In this document: positions 8,612 through 17,000 of the stretch, in pieces
How positions within the stretch are numbered: position 1 is the stretch's first letter
Layout: each line of letters opens with the position of its first letter
NCBI GenBank assembly: GCA_951813325.1
Contig: OX638350.1
Location: 2,647,954-2,711,953 of the forward strand
Direction: 5' to 3'
Length of the DNA stretch: 64,000 bases
Source of the DNA: an uncultured Acidimicrobiales bacterium
Lineage (GTDB): Bacteria > Actinomycetota > Acidimicrobiia > Acidimicrobiales > Bin134
Translations under genes and position numbers: made by a program
Notes under the pieces: model-generated
What the model was told of the DNA's origin: nothing
The model's database searches: none
The model's input: the letters and a program-made list of their open reading frames with translations, nothing else

Positions 8612-9886
8612 CTACCCGTGCGAGCCGGTACTGGCAGGAGCCAATTTCCGGTCGAGCTCGGTGTGCATGTTGACGAGCCGGCAGTCGAAGTCCCCCAACA
8701 CGAGCTCGTCGATCCCGTCGGAGGCCATGCCGGCCTGGACCCGGCCGATGCCGTCGAGATCTTGATTCACCACTTCGGCGATAACCGTCCCCTCGGGGAA
8801 GTGGATCATCTCGGCGGACCCCGCCCGGTCACCGAGCCGGTGGAACAGCCAGAAGTCGAAGTGCGAGTGCCCGGCCTGGTCGCCGGGCCTGGCCCGAAAG
8901 ACGGTGAACAGGTCGCTGTGCACGTTCAGCACCACGTTGGGGAACACCAGGTAGTGGTAGTCGTCGAGAATCTGCTCGTCGTCGTAGTGGCTGAAGTCCA
9001 CGCCTTCGGCCGCGGCCCTGTCCCGCACCAAGCCCACCGCCCAGTCCCGGGCGCTTTGTCCGGCCAAGTCCACCGAGTCGCCCGGCTGGAGTCCCAACAT
9101 CGTGCTGTAGTTGTCCACAAAGGCTCGGGCCACCTGGTTTTGATCGGCCTCGGGAAACCGGGACGAGCCGACCCCCAGGGGAATCTTCATCATGGAATGG
9201 CCCCGGTCCCACAGCTCGTAGGTGGTGTTCAGCGCGTCCATGAAGCCCCGAAGGCCGGGGTGCAGACCCTCCAGGTGGTAGGCCTCATTGAATGCGTCCA
9301 CCGTGGTCTTCCAGTTGCCGGCCAGCGGGATGGTCCAGCACGCCGTAAGGGTTCGCTCACCCAGCTTGAACGGGGCCAGCGTGTCCGGAACCGGGTCGAG
9401 AAACTCGTCGAGGCCGGGGCCGTCGTGGGCCGGGTTGATGAACACCATCTGGTTCCAGGTGCCCAGCCGCACCGGGGACAACGACAGGTTTTCGTTGGCG
9501 ACCGCGCCGAAGTGCTTTCGGTACACGATCTCCCGCAGCGAGCCGTCCAGGCCGTAGCACCAGTCGTGGAACCCGCAGCGCAACTCATCGGCATTGCCCT
9601 TGCCCTCGCACAGGCGGAACCCTCGGTGGCGGCACGCATTGTGGAAGGCCCGCAACTCGCCGTCTTGGCCCCGCACCACCAGATAGCTCTGTTCGCCGAT
9701 GCGATATTCGAACCAGTCGCCGGGCTCGGCCACATCGCTGGTCAAACAGGCCAGCTGCCAAGTGGACGACCACAACCGCTGCCGCTCCAGCTCGGCGTAC
9801 TCCTCCCGCAGATAGCGCCCCTTGGGCAACCGGGCCGGGGTTCCGTCCCCTTCCCCCAAGCGTAGGCAATAGCGGTCGAAATCCAT
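8612..9886 (-). CDS. Aromatic-ring-hydroxylating dioxygenase alpha subunit (Rieske)
   Basis: A non-heme iron oxygenase large subunit of about 424 residues. The Rieske 2Fe-2S motif is ACRHRG (Cys-X-His) and LRCGFHDWCYG (Cys-X2-His). The mononuclear iron site is NEAYHLEGLHPG, in the C-terminal catalytic domain. An ATG at 9886 (MDFDRYCLRLG) is the likely start; an in-frame upstream start at 9910 is possible. No beta subunit, ferredoxin or reductase lies beside it, so it must use unlinked electron-transfer partners. The substrate is unknown. Orientation and spacing do not prove membership of the pyrimidine operon. Confidence 0.88.
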   Translation of the reverse strand: MDFDRYCLRLGEGDGTPARLPKGRYLREEYAELERQRLWSSTWQLACLTSDVAEPGDWFEYRIGEQSYLVVRGQDGELRAFHNACRHRGFRLCEGKGNADELRCGFHDWCYGLDGSLREIVYRKHFGAVANENLSLSPVRLGTWNQMVFINPAHDGPGLDEFLDPVPDTLAPFKLGERTLTACWTIPLAGNWKTTVDAFNEAYHLEGLHPGLRGFMDALNTTYELWDRGHSMMKIPLGVGSSRFPEADQNQVARAFVDNYSTMLGLQPGDSVDLAGQSARDWAVGLVRDRAAAEGVDFSHYDDEQILDDYHYLVFPNVVLNVHSDLFTVFRARPGDQAGHSHFDFWLFHRLGDRAGSAEMIHFPEGTVIAEVVNQDLDGIGRVQAGMASDGIDELVLGDFDCRLVNMHTELDRKLAPASTGSHG

Positions 9887-9964
9887 GCCTATACCCACTG
9901 CACGCAGCACATGCCGGGGCGGATCCGGTAACTGTCCACGTTGATGCTCATAGCGTGTCGGCGA

Positions 9965-11710
9965 CTATCGGGTGCCGCGCACCAACCGGCCGGGTCGGGC
10001 CCCGGTGTCGGTCCCGTTGCTTCGGGTTGCCTCCCCAGCCACGACGGTAGCCACATAGCCGACTGCCTCCTGATCTAGGCGGCGGCCTCCGGCGGGCAGA
10101 TCGTGGACCACTCGGGGGGAGCGCAGGGTCAGGGCCTGGTGGTCGATCACGTTCATGTCGGCCCGCTTGCCCACCTCCAGGGTGCCCCGGTCGCCCAGCC
10201 CATAAAGGGAGGCGGTGTCGTTGGTCTGCTTCTTCACCACCCACTCCAGGGGGAGCTGCTCGCCTCGGCTGCGGTCCCTGGTCCAGTGGGTGATCATAAA
10301 GGTGGGGATGGAGGCGTCGCAGATCATGCCGCAGTGGGCTCCGCCGTCCGACAGCCCCGATACCCCGGCGGGATGCAGCAACTGCTCCCGGATCACGTCG
10401 TGGTTCTCCTCGACGTAGTTGAACATGGGCAGCATCATCAGCGCGTGGCCGTCTTCGGTCAAGCAGAGGTCGTACAGCATCTCCAGCGGATCCACTCCCC
10501 GGGCCTCGGCCATGGCCGCCACCGTCCGGTCATTGGTGGGCTCGTAGTCGGGCGGGTCGCCGATCACATACAGCTTGTGGATCATCGACTGCACCATGTT
10601 GGGCATCTGGTCGAACAGCACGGTCGGGTCGGGGGGAAGGTCGTCCTCGCCCAAAACGGCAGACCTGACCGACGGCCTTTGGAGCTCAGCCACCAGCTCA
10701 TCGAAGGGCAGATGGGCCAGCGAGGCGAACGTGGGACGCTTGGCGAAGGCGTGGTTGGTCTGCAATCCGATGAGCATCCCGAACGGACGCCCGGCGATCT
10801 GGGGATACACCCGGGCGCCCTCGTCAACCGCCCGAAGCGACTCGTCCATCATCTCCCGCCACAGATCAGGTGCCGCCTCAATTTGCAGCAGGGCAAACGA
10901 AACCGGCACGTCGAAGCGGGCCGACAGCCGCCGCATCCAGTCCATCTCCTTGGGCGGGGCCAACAGGTCCAGCCCGGCGGCGCCCGCGGGCGCCAGCTCG
11001 AAAACGCCGGAACCGGCATCGGCCAGCGCCTGGCCCAGCCCGAAAAGCTCGTCCTCAGCGGCGAAGGTGCCCGGCACTGGCTCGCCGTCGATGGCCCGGT
11101 GGCCCAGCGTGCGGGAGGTGGAAACCCCCAGCGCCCCAGCCTCGATGGCCTCGCGCACGATGGCGTACATGGCCTCGATGTCCTCCGGGGTGGCCGGTTC
11201 GTTTCGGGCCCCCCGATCGCCCATGACATAGCCCCGCACCGCGCCGTGGGCCACCTGGGCGGCTACGTCGATCGACAGCTGGCGCTGGCCCACCGCGTCG
11301 AGGTACTCGGGGAAGCTCTCCCACCCCCATGAGATGCCCTCTGAAAGGGCCGCGCCGGGGATGTCCTCCACGCCTTCCATGAGCTGGATGAGCCAGTCCT
11401 CTTGGCCTGGCCGCACTGGGGCGAACCCCACCCCGCAGTTCCCCATCACCACGGTGGTCACCCCGTGGTTGGACGACGGTTGGAGCTTGTCGTCCCAGGT
11501 GACCTGCCCGTCGTAGTGGGTGTGGCAGTCCACGAACCCGGGGGTCACCAGCAGCCCGGCGGCATCGATGGTCTCGGCCGCCTCGGGGGCGGGCCCACCG
11601 CTGCGGTCCACCACCGCCACTTTGCCGTCGACGACGCCGATGTGGCCCGTGAACCGGTCGGCACCGGTGCCGTCCACGATGGTGCCACTGGCGATGACCA
11701 GATCCAGCAT
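9965..11710 (-). CDS. N-acyl-D-amino-acid deacylase family amidohydrolase (copy 1)
   Basis: A 581-residue metal-dependent amidohydrolase of the D-aminoacylase type. The N-terminal beta-sandwich part begins MLDLVIASGTIVDGTGADRF. The metal motif is FVDCHTHYDGQVTWD, followed by HGVTTVVMGNCGVGFAPVR, typical of the family. It is a diverged paralogue of the next gene: GQEDWLIQLMEGVEDIPGAA here versus GKEEWLIQLMEGVEDIPGAA in copy 2. Members act on N-acyl-D-amino acids or related amides. The substrate here is not determinable. The two genes are 36 bp apart and probably co-transcribed. Confidence 0.9.
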   Translation of the reverse strand: MLDLVIASGTIVDGTGADRFTGHIGVVDGKVAVVDRSGGPAPEAAETIDAAGLLVTPGFVDCHTHYDGQVTWDDKLQPSSNHGVTTVVMGNCGVGFAPVRPGQEDWLIQLMEGVEDIPGAALSEGISWGWESFPEYLDAVGQRQLSIDVAAQVAHGAVRGYVMGDRGARNEPATPEDIEAMYAIVREAIEAGALGVSTSRTLGHRAIDGEPVPGTFAAEDELFGLGQALADAGSGVFELAPAGAAGLDLLAPPKEMDWMRRLSARFDVPVSFALLQIEAAPDLWREMMDESLRAVDEGARVYPQIAGRPFGMLIGLQTNHAFAKRPTFASLAHLPFDELVAELQRPSVRSAVLGEDDLPPDPTVLFDQMPNMVQSMIHKLYVIGDPPDYEPTNDRTVAAMAEARGVDPLEMLYDLCLTEDGHALMMLPMFNYVEENHDVIREQLLHPAGVSGLSDGGAHCGMICDASIPTFMITHWTRDRSRGEQLPLEWVVKKQTNDTASLYGLGDRGTLEVGKRADMNVIDHQALTLRSPRVVHDLPAGGRRLDQEAVGYVATVVAGEATRSNGTDTGARPGRLVRGTR

Positions 11711-11746
11711 GGCCTTACCTCACTGTCTTGCTCTTTGCGTTGTCTA

Positions 11747-13474
11747 CTACACGCCGGCTCGGAGCAGCTTGCCGGGGCGGGCCCCGGTGTCAGCGCCGTG
11801 GCGGCGGGTCACCACCCCGCTCACCAGCGTGGCCACGTATCCGGTGGCCTTCTGATCGAACCGCCGTCCCCCGGCGGGGAGATCGGCCACCAGCTTCGGG
11901 GGGTGCAGGGTGAGCTGCTCGTGATCGATCACGTTGATGTCGGCCTTCATGCCCGGCTCCAGCGTGCCCCGGTCGGTGAGACCGAACAGACGGGCGGTGT
12001 CGCGGGCCTGCTTTCGCACCACGAACTCCAGCGGGAGCCGCTCGCCCCGCTGGCGGTCGCGGGCCCAGAAGGTGAGCAGCCAGGTGGGCATGGATGCGTC
12101 GCAGATGGCGCCGCAGTGGGCCCCGCCGTCCGACAGCCCCGAAACTCCAGAGGGGTGCAAGAACATCTCTCGCACCGCGTCGGCGTTGCCGTCGCTGTAG
12201 TTGAGGAACGGGAACAGCAGCAGCGCCCGGCCGCCGTCCTCCAACAGCAGGTCGTAGAGAAGATCCTCGGTATCGAGCCCTTGGGCTTGGGCGATGGCGG
12301 CCACCGACCGCTCGGGACCGGGCTCATAATCGGGCGGGTCGCCCAGCACGTAGATCCGGTGGAGCTGGGTGCCCATGTACTCGGCGAACTGGTTGGCGAA
12401 CGAGCTCTCCTCCGAGAGGATGGCCGCCTTGCGCTCGGGGCGGCTCAATTCGGCCACCAACTCTTCGAGGGGAAGATCGGCGATCTCGGCAAAGCTGGGG
12501 CGACTGCTGAAAGCGTGGTTGGTCTGAAGCCCGATCAAAATGCCGTTGCACCGGGGGGCCACCTGAGGATGGAGCTGGGCGCCCTCGGCAACGGCTTCGG
12601 CTGACATGTCCATGATTTCCCGCCACATCTCGGGTGCAGCGTCGATCTGCACCAGGGCGAAAGTGACCGGGCGGCCGGTGGCGGCCGACAGGCGGCGCAT
12701 CCAGTCGACCTCTTTGGCCGGCGCAGCCAAGTCCTCGCCGATCACCCCGGCCGGGGCCAACTCGTAGAGGCCATGGCCCACTTCAGCCAGCGCCTCGCCA
12801 ATGCCGAACAACTCGTCCTCTGCGGCGAAAGTTCCCGGCACTGGCTCTCCGTCGATAGCCATATGGGCGATGGTGCGCGACGTGGAAAAGCCGAAAGCAC
12901 CGGCCCGCAGGGCGTCGGCCACGATCTCGCGCATCTGGGCGATGTCCTCCGCGTTGGCCGGCTCGTTGCGGGCCCCCCGCTCCCCCATCACATAGGCCCG
13001 CACCGCGCCATGAGGAACCTGGCAGCCGATGTCGAGGGACAGGGGCTTGCGCTCCAAGGCGTCGAGGTACTCGGGGAAGGTCTCCCACTCCCAGGTAATC
13101 CCCTCCGACAGGGCGGCGCCGGGGATGTCCTCCACCCCCTCCATGAGCTGGATGAGCCACTCCTCTTTTCCGGCCCGCACCGGAGCGAACCCCACCCCGC
13201 AATTGCCCATCATCACCGTGGTCACCCCGTGGTGGGCCGACGGCTCCAGAATCGGGTCCCAGGTCACCTGGCCGTCGTAGTGGGTGTGGCAGTCCACAAA
13301 ACCGGGGGTCACCAACAGACCGGTGGCGTCGATGACCTCCTCGCCCTCCAGTTCGGGGTGGCCGCCCGGATATACCCCGGCGATCCGGTCCCCGTCGATG
13401 GCCACATCCCCCGCGAACGGCTCACCCCCCGTGCCGTCCACTATCAAACCGCCCTTGATCACGAGGTCGTGCAT
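11747..13474 (-). CDS. N-acyl-D-amino-acid deacylase family amidohydrolase (copy 2)
   Basis: A 575-residue paralogue of the downstream gene with the same architecture and metal motif (FVDCHTHYDGQVTWD), HGVTTVMMGNCGVGFAPVR, and a C-terminal NVIDHEQLTLHPPKLVADLP segment. The two copies share long identical blocks throughout, so they arose by tandem duplication, though they have diverged enough to suggest different substrates. It is the promoter-proximal gene of the pair. The upstream 100 bp separate it from the divergently transcribed arsC-like gene, so the two promoters face away from each other there. Confidence 0.9.
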   Translation of the reverse strand: MHDLVIKGGLIVDGTGGEPFAGDVAIDGDRIAGVYPGGHPELEGEEVIDATGLLVTPGFVDCHTHYDGQVTWDPILEPSAHHGVTTVMMGNCGVGFAPVRAGKEEWLIQLMEGVEDIPGAALSEGITWEWETFPEYLDALERKPLSLDIGCQVPHGAVRAYVMGERGARNEPANAEDIAQMREIVADALRAGAFGFSTSRTIAHMAIDGEPVPGTFAAEDELFGIGEALAEVGHGLYELAPAGVIGEDLAAPAKEVDWMRRLSAATGRPVTFALVQIDAAPEMWREIMDMSAEAVAEGAQLHPQVAPRCNGILIGLQTNHAFSSRPSFAEIADLPLEELVAELSRPERKAAILSEESSFANQFAEYMGTQLHRIYVLGDPPDYEPGPERSVAAIAQAQGLDTEDLLYDLLLEDGGRALLLFPFLNYSDGNADAVREMFLHPSGVSGLSDGGAHCGAICDASMPTWLLTFWARDRQRGERLPLEFVVRKQARDTARLFGLTDRGTLEPGMKADINVIDHEQLTLHPPKLVADLPAGGRRFDQKATGYVATLVSGVVTRRHGADTGARPGKLLRAGV

Positions 13475-13573
13475 GAAGCCATGCTAGAGCCATACACCCC
13501 CCCGACGCTGATCCGCCGGACAGCAAAAGGGGTCGGAACAGAACACTCCCAAGCCCTGCGATAACGTCAAGGG

Positions 13574-13924
13574 ATGACCGACATTGTCATGTACCACAAC
13601 CCCGGTTGAGGAAAGTCCCGGGGCGCGCTCGAGATCCTCGAGTCGCTCGGCGTCGAGTTCGACGTGGTCCAATACCTCAAGACCCCGCTGAGCCGGTCCG
13701 ACTTGGAGCGGTTCCTGGAGATGCTGCCGGGCGAGCCCGCTGAGCTGGTGCGGGAGGACAACCACTTCAAGCAGCTCGGGCTCGATATCGGCGACTACCA
13801 GAGCTCCGACGCGGTGATCGACCTGCTTATGGAGCACCCCAAGCTGATGCAGCGCCCGGTGGTGGTTCGGGGCGACCGAGCAGTGATCGCCCGGCCATCC
13901 GAGTTGGTGGAAGAGCTTCTATGA
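13574..13924 (+). CDS. arsC: ArsC-family arsenate reductase, predicted selenoprotein (in-frame TGA = Sec-12)
   Basis: Reading through a single TGA at 13607-13609 gives a complete 116-residue thioredoxin-fold ArsC protein: MTDIVMYHNPG-U-GKSRGA and onward to ELVEELL. The TGA falls exactly on the catalytic Cys-12 position. The three arginines that bind the arsenic oxyanion in the plasmid R773 enzyme are at the same numbers here: Arg-60 (LVRED), Arg-94 (LMQRPVV) and Arg-107 (VIARPSE). No other stop or frameshift interrupts the gene. A hairpin that could act as a bacterial SECIS follows the TGA. The gene ends ATGA-overlapped with an RDD membrane protein. An automatic caller would start it wrongly near 13664, losing the active site. 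Sec insertion needs selABCD elsewhere in the genome, which cannot be checked here. A nonsense pseudogene is the alternative. Confidence 0.8.
13625..13646 (+). promoter_or_regulatory. Candidate bacterial SECIS hairpin inside arsC
   Basis: Beginning 15 bases after the TGA, GCG-CTCGAG pairs with CTCGAG-(T)-CGC around the loop ATC: nine base pairs with one unpaired T at 13643. Opening the top G-C pair gives a GATCC loop with G first. Bacterial SECIS elements are small hairpins directly downstream of the Sec codon, with apical loops roughly 16-37 bases away and often a bulged U; this loop is 25-27 bases away. In the E. coli fdhF element the bulge is on the 5' side, whereas here it is on the 3' side, so SelB recognition is uncertain. 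Confidence 0.5.
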
Positions 13925-14754
13925 GGGGGGGCCGCCTGCTTGAGAGCGGCATGTCTCAAGCTGAGGCCAAATCACGAAGTCACTCCTCGTCGAGGCGCTC
14001 AAAACCGCGGAAAAGCCCAATCGGCACCGGAGAGCTCCCCGAGGACAAGACGATCGTGGACGGCCCGGATGGCAAGCCGTATCCGGTGGCCGCGGTGTGG
14101 CGGCGGGCGCTGGCCCGGCTGATCGACGCCATCACGGTGTTCTTCATCCAGTGGATGCTCACCGTCATCCAGTTGCTGTGGTTCATGGACGACGTGTCCA
14201 CCCGGTGGCAGCCCGACCCCTGGGGGCGGGCCACGGCCGCGGTGCTGGCTTATGTCTTCTTCCACTTCGTGTACACGATGGTGTTCCTGCGCTGGAACGA
14301 GGGCCAGACTCCGGCCATGGACCTGTTGAATCTCCGGGCGGTGCGCACCAAAGACGGCAGCCACCTCGGTCTCAGCCGGTGCGCGGCCCGCTGGCTGGTG
14401 GGCGGGGCGTCGTGGATCTTGCCTCCGGTGGTGCTGGGCGGGCTGGTGGTGAACGCCGCCACCTATGTGACCGTCCCCGCCGACCGCCGCCGCCGCACGG
14501 TGTCCGACTGGCTGGCTGGAACCACAGTCATCGCCTACGACCGCGACAAGGAAGATTCCGAAGGGGACCTCGATGAAGTGCTGGATGAGTTCGGGCAGCC
14601 GATGTCGGTGCGGGCCCAGATTCGGCAGAAATACGGGCTAACGGGATTGTTCGGCGGCCTGGGCAGCTCGGGAGGGCGCTTTGGCGACAGGGGCCCGAGG
14701 GGTCGCAGTCGACAGCGGGATTCCCTGCGAGGCGGTGATTCGCTTACCATGTGA
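13921..14754 (+). CDS. RDD family membrane protein
   Basis: A 277-residue integral membrane protein with the RDD signature near the first helix (RRALARLIDAITVFFIQW) and later helices around YVFFHFVYTMVFLRW and LPPVVLGGLVVNAATYV. Flexible basic tails occur at both ends: Ser/Arg/Lys-rich N-terminus and a Gly/Arg-rich C-terminus. RDD proteins are poorly understood membrane proteins; some are linked to ion exchange. Its ATG overlaps the arsC stop (ATGA), so the two are translationally coupled. A second in-frame ATG at 13951 (MSQAEAKSR) is a possible alternative start. Confidence 0.85.
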   Translation: MRGGRLLESGMSQAEAKSRSHSSSRRSKPRKSPIGTGELPEDKTIVDGPDGKPYPVAAVWRRALARLIDAITVFFIQWMLTVIQLLWFMDDVSTRWQPDPWGRATAAVLAYVFFHFVYTMVFLRWNEGQTPAMDLLNLRAVRTKDGSHLGLSRCAARWLVGGASWILPPVVLGGLVVNAATYVTVPADRRRRTVSDWLAGTTVIAYDRDKEDSEGDLDEVLDEFGQPMSVRAQIRQKYGLTGLFGGLGSSGGRFGDRGPRGRSRQRDSLRGGDSLTM

Positions 14755-14794
14755 GCCACATCAAGGTCGGCCCATAGACGAAGAGGGAAACGCC

Positions 14795-15865
14795 GTGGAA
14801 GCTGAGCGTCCGCTTTTGGAGGTGGAGAACCTCCGCACCTATTTCGACACACCAAGAGGGATCTTGAAGGCAGTCGACGGGGTGAGCTTCACGTTGGACA
14901 AAGGTGAGACCATCGGCATCGTGGGCGAGTCGGGCTCGGGCAAGTCGGTGCTGGTGCGCTCGATCATGAACATCTTGACCAGCAACGCCATCATTCCCGA
15001 TGGCTCCGAGGTGTTCTTCGACGGCAAGGACACCCGCAACTTGAGCCGGAGCGAGGCCAAGCACTTCTGGGGCACCCAGATGGCGATGATCTTCCAAGAC
15101 CCGATGACCTCGTTGAATCCGGTGAAAAAGGTGGGCATCCAGATCACCGAGTCCATCCGCTACCACCTCGGAGCGTCCAAGCAGGAGGCCATGCAGCGGG
15201 CTCTCGAGCTCATGGTGCAGGTGGGCATACCCGAGCCCCGCAAGCGGCTCAAGGAGTATCCCCACCAGCTCTCCGGCGGGATGCGCCAGCGGGTCACCAT
15301 CGCCATCGCGTTGGCCTGCAACCCCAAGCTGCTGATCGCGGACGAGCCCACCACCGCGCTGGACGTGACCGTGCAAAAGCAGATCCTCGACCTGTTGGCA
15401 TCGCTCCAAGAGGAGTTGGACATGGCCATGATCCTCATCACCCACGACCTGGGCGTGGTGGCCGGCCGGGCCCGGCGCATCGGGGTGATGTACGCCGGAA
15501 AGATGGTGGAGACCGCCGACACCACCACGCTGTTCCACCACATGAACCACCCCTACACCGAGGCGCTGTTCAAGTCGATCCCCCGGGTAGAGCACCAGAG
15601 CCATACCCGGCTGGACGCCATCAGCGGCCGGCCGCCCGACATGGTGCTCGACCTGGTGGGATGCCGGTTCGCCCCTCGGTGCCGCTACGCCCAGGAGCAG
15701 TGCCTCGCCGAAGAGCCTGATCTGTTCGACACCGGCCAACCCGGACACCGCCAAGCTTGCTTCTACCCGGTGGGGTCGTCGGAAAGCGCGGAGGCACTGG
15801 CCTCCAACCAGGCAAGCGGGATCACCGCCGCCGGTCTCGACTTGACCGCCGCTGCGGTCTCCTAG
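14795..15865 (+). CDS. Peptide/nickel-type ABC transporter ATP-binding protein, DppD/OppD
   Basis: A 356-residue ATPase. I choose the GTG at 14795 because AAGAGGGA lies 6 bases upstream; an open frame continues further upstream but runs antiparallel to nothing conserved. Walker A is GESGSGKSVLV, the signature LSGGMRQRVTIAIAL and Walker B LLIADEPTTALDV. The C-terminal oligopeptide-transporter domain has the usual Cys-rich patch CRFAPRCRYAQEQC, which in some DppD/OppF proteins binds an Fe-S cluster. It is paired with the next gene. No permease or peptide-binding protein is present nearby. Confidence 0.92.
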   Translation: MEAERPLLEVENLRTYFDTPRGILKAVDGVSFTLDKGETIGIVGESGSGKSVLVRSIMNILTSNAIIPDGSEVFFDGKDTRNLSRSEAKHFWGTQMAMIFQDPMTSLNPVKKVGIQITESIRYHLGASKQEAMQRALELMVQVGIPEPRKRLKEYPHQLSGGMRQRVTIAIALACNPKLLIADEPTTALDVTVQKQILDLLASLQEELDMAMILITHDLGVVAGRARRIGVMYAGKMVETADTTTLFHHMNHPYTEALFKSIPRVEHQSHTRLDAISGRPPDMVLDLVGCRFAPRCRYAQEQCLAEEPDLFDTGQPGHRQACFYPVGSSESAEALASNQASGITAAGLDLTAAAVS

Positions 15866-15898
15866 CCCGGCGATCGCGAATTCGAGGAGGACTCACGA

Positions 15899-16915
15899 AT
15901 GGCAGGTACAGGCAAGGCCCACATGAGAGGCGAAGAGGCCCTGGTTACCGTCGAGGACTTGGTGATGGAGTTCCCCGCCGGTCGACGGGCGGTGGTGCAC
16001 GCCGTGTCGGGCATCAGCTTCGACATCCTCGAAGGCGAGACCCTGGGCTTGGTCGGCGAGTCGGGCTGTGGAAAGTCCACCACCGGACGGGCCATGATGC
16101 AGCTGCCCTCGCCCACCGCGGGATCGGTGCGATTCGACGGCGTGGAGATGACCGAGCTGTCCAAGGAGGATTTGCGCCGCACCCGCACCCGGATGCAGAT
16201 GATCTTCCAAGACCCGATCTCGTCGCTGAATCCCCGGCGCAAGGTGAAGGACATCGTGGCCGAGGGCCTGTCCATCTGGCACGGCGACGCAGGGAAACAG
16301 TCCACCCAGAAGGTGAACGAGGTGCTCGACGCGGTGGGACTGGACCCCGAGGTGGTCTCCGACCGCCGCCCCCATCAGTTCTCCGGGGGCCAGTGCCAGC
16401 GCATCTGCATCGCCCGGGCCCTGGTGCTCGACCCCAAGGTGATCATCTGCGACGAGCCGGTGTCGGCTCTGGATGTGTCGGTGCAGGCCCAGATCCTGAA
16501 TCTGCTGGAGGAGATGAAGGAACGCTATGGCCTGACCCTGGTGTTCATCGCCCACGACTTGGCCGTGGTCAAGAACGTCTCCGACCGCGTGGTGGTGATG
16601 TATCTGGGCAAGGTGTGCGAGGTAGCCGGACCCGACGCCCTCTACGCCCATCCCGCCCACCCCTACACCGACGTGCTATTGGCCTCCATTCCAGAGCCCG
16701 ATCCCGACCACCCGGTGTCCGACCGCCAGATCACCGGCGAGCTGCCGTCGCCCATCAACCCCCCGTCGGGGTGCCGGTTCCGCACCCGGTGCGACAAGGT
16801 GCAAGACCTCTGCTCAGAAGAGGAGCCCGTGCTCCGGGAGATCTCCCCCAACCACTATGTGGCCTGCCACTTCCCCAACGAGGTCCCCGTCAGCGTCAAC
16901 GGCGACGGGGCCTAG
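15899..16915 (+). CDS. Peptide/nickel-type ABC transporter ATP-binding protein, DppF/OppF
   Basis: A 338-residue partner ATPase with Walker A GESGCGKSTTG, signature FSGGQCQRICIARAL, Walker B VIICDEPVSALDV and the C-terminal Cys patch CRFRTRCDKVQDLC. GAGGAGG lies upstream of the ATG. It lies 33 bp downstream of the DppD-like gene and forms a standard two-ATPase module. The signature Cys in GGQCQRIC is unusual; most members have Q-R-Q there. The membrane subunits must be encoded elsewhere, or the pair is what remains of a larger operon. Confidence 0.92.
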   Translation: MAGTGKAHMRGEEALVTVEDLVMEFPAGRRAVVHAVSGISFDILEGETLGLVGESGCGKSTTGRAMMQLPSPTAGSVRFDGVEMTELSKEDLRRTRTRMQMIFQDPISSLNPRRKVKDIVAEGLSIWHGDAGKQSTQKVNEVLDAVGLDPEVVSDRRPHQFSGGQCQRICIARALVLDPKVIICDEPVSALDVSVQAQILNLLEEMKERYGLTLVFIAHDLAVVKNVSDRVVVMYLGKVCEVAGPDALYAHPAHPYTDVLLASIPEPDPDHPVSDRQITGELPSPINPPSGCRFRTRCDKVQDLCSEEEPVLREISPNHYVACHFPNEVPVSVNGDGA

Positions 16916-17000
16916 CGCCACTCGCGGCCCCGCCACTTGGACCAGGGATCTCTCAGCGAAAGCCCAGGCTGAGCGACCGGCGAATGGCTCTTGAACTGCT

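Noticed and set aside
13574..13663. Reading the arsC TGA as an ordinary nonsense mutation
   Set aside because: The TGA falls exactly on the catalytic Cys codon, the rest of the gene is intact and a hairpin follows. It stays the main alternative until Sec machinery is confirmed.
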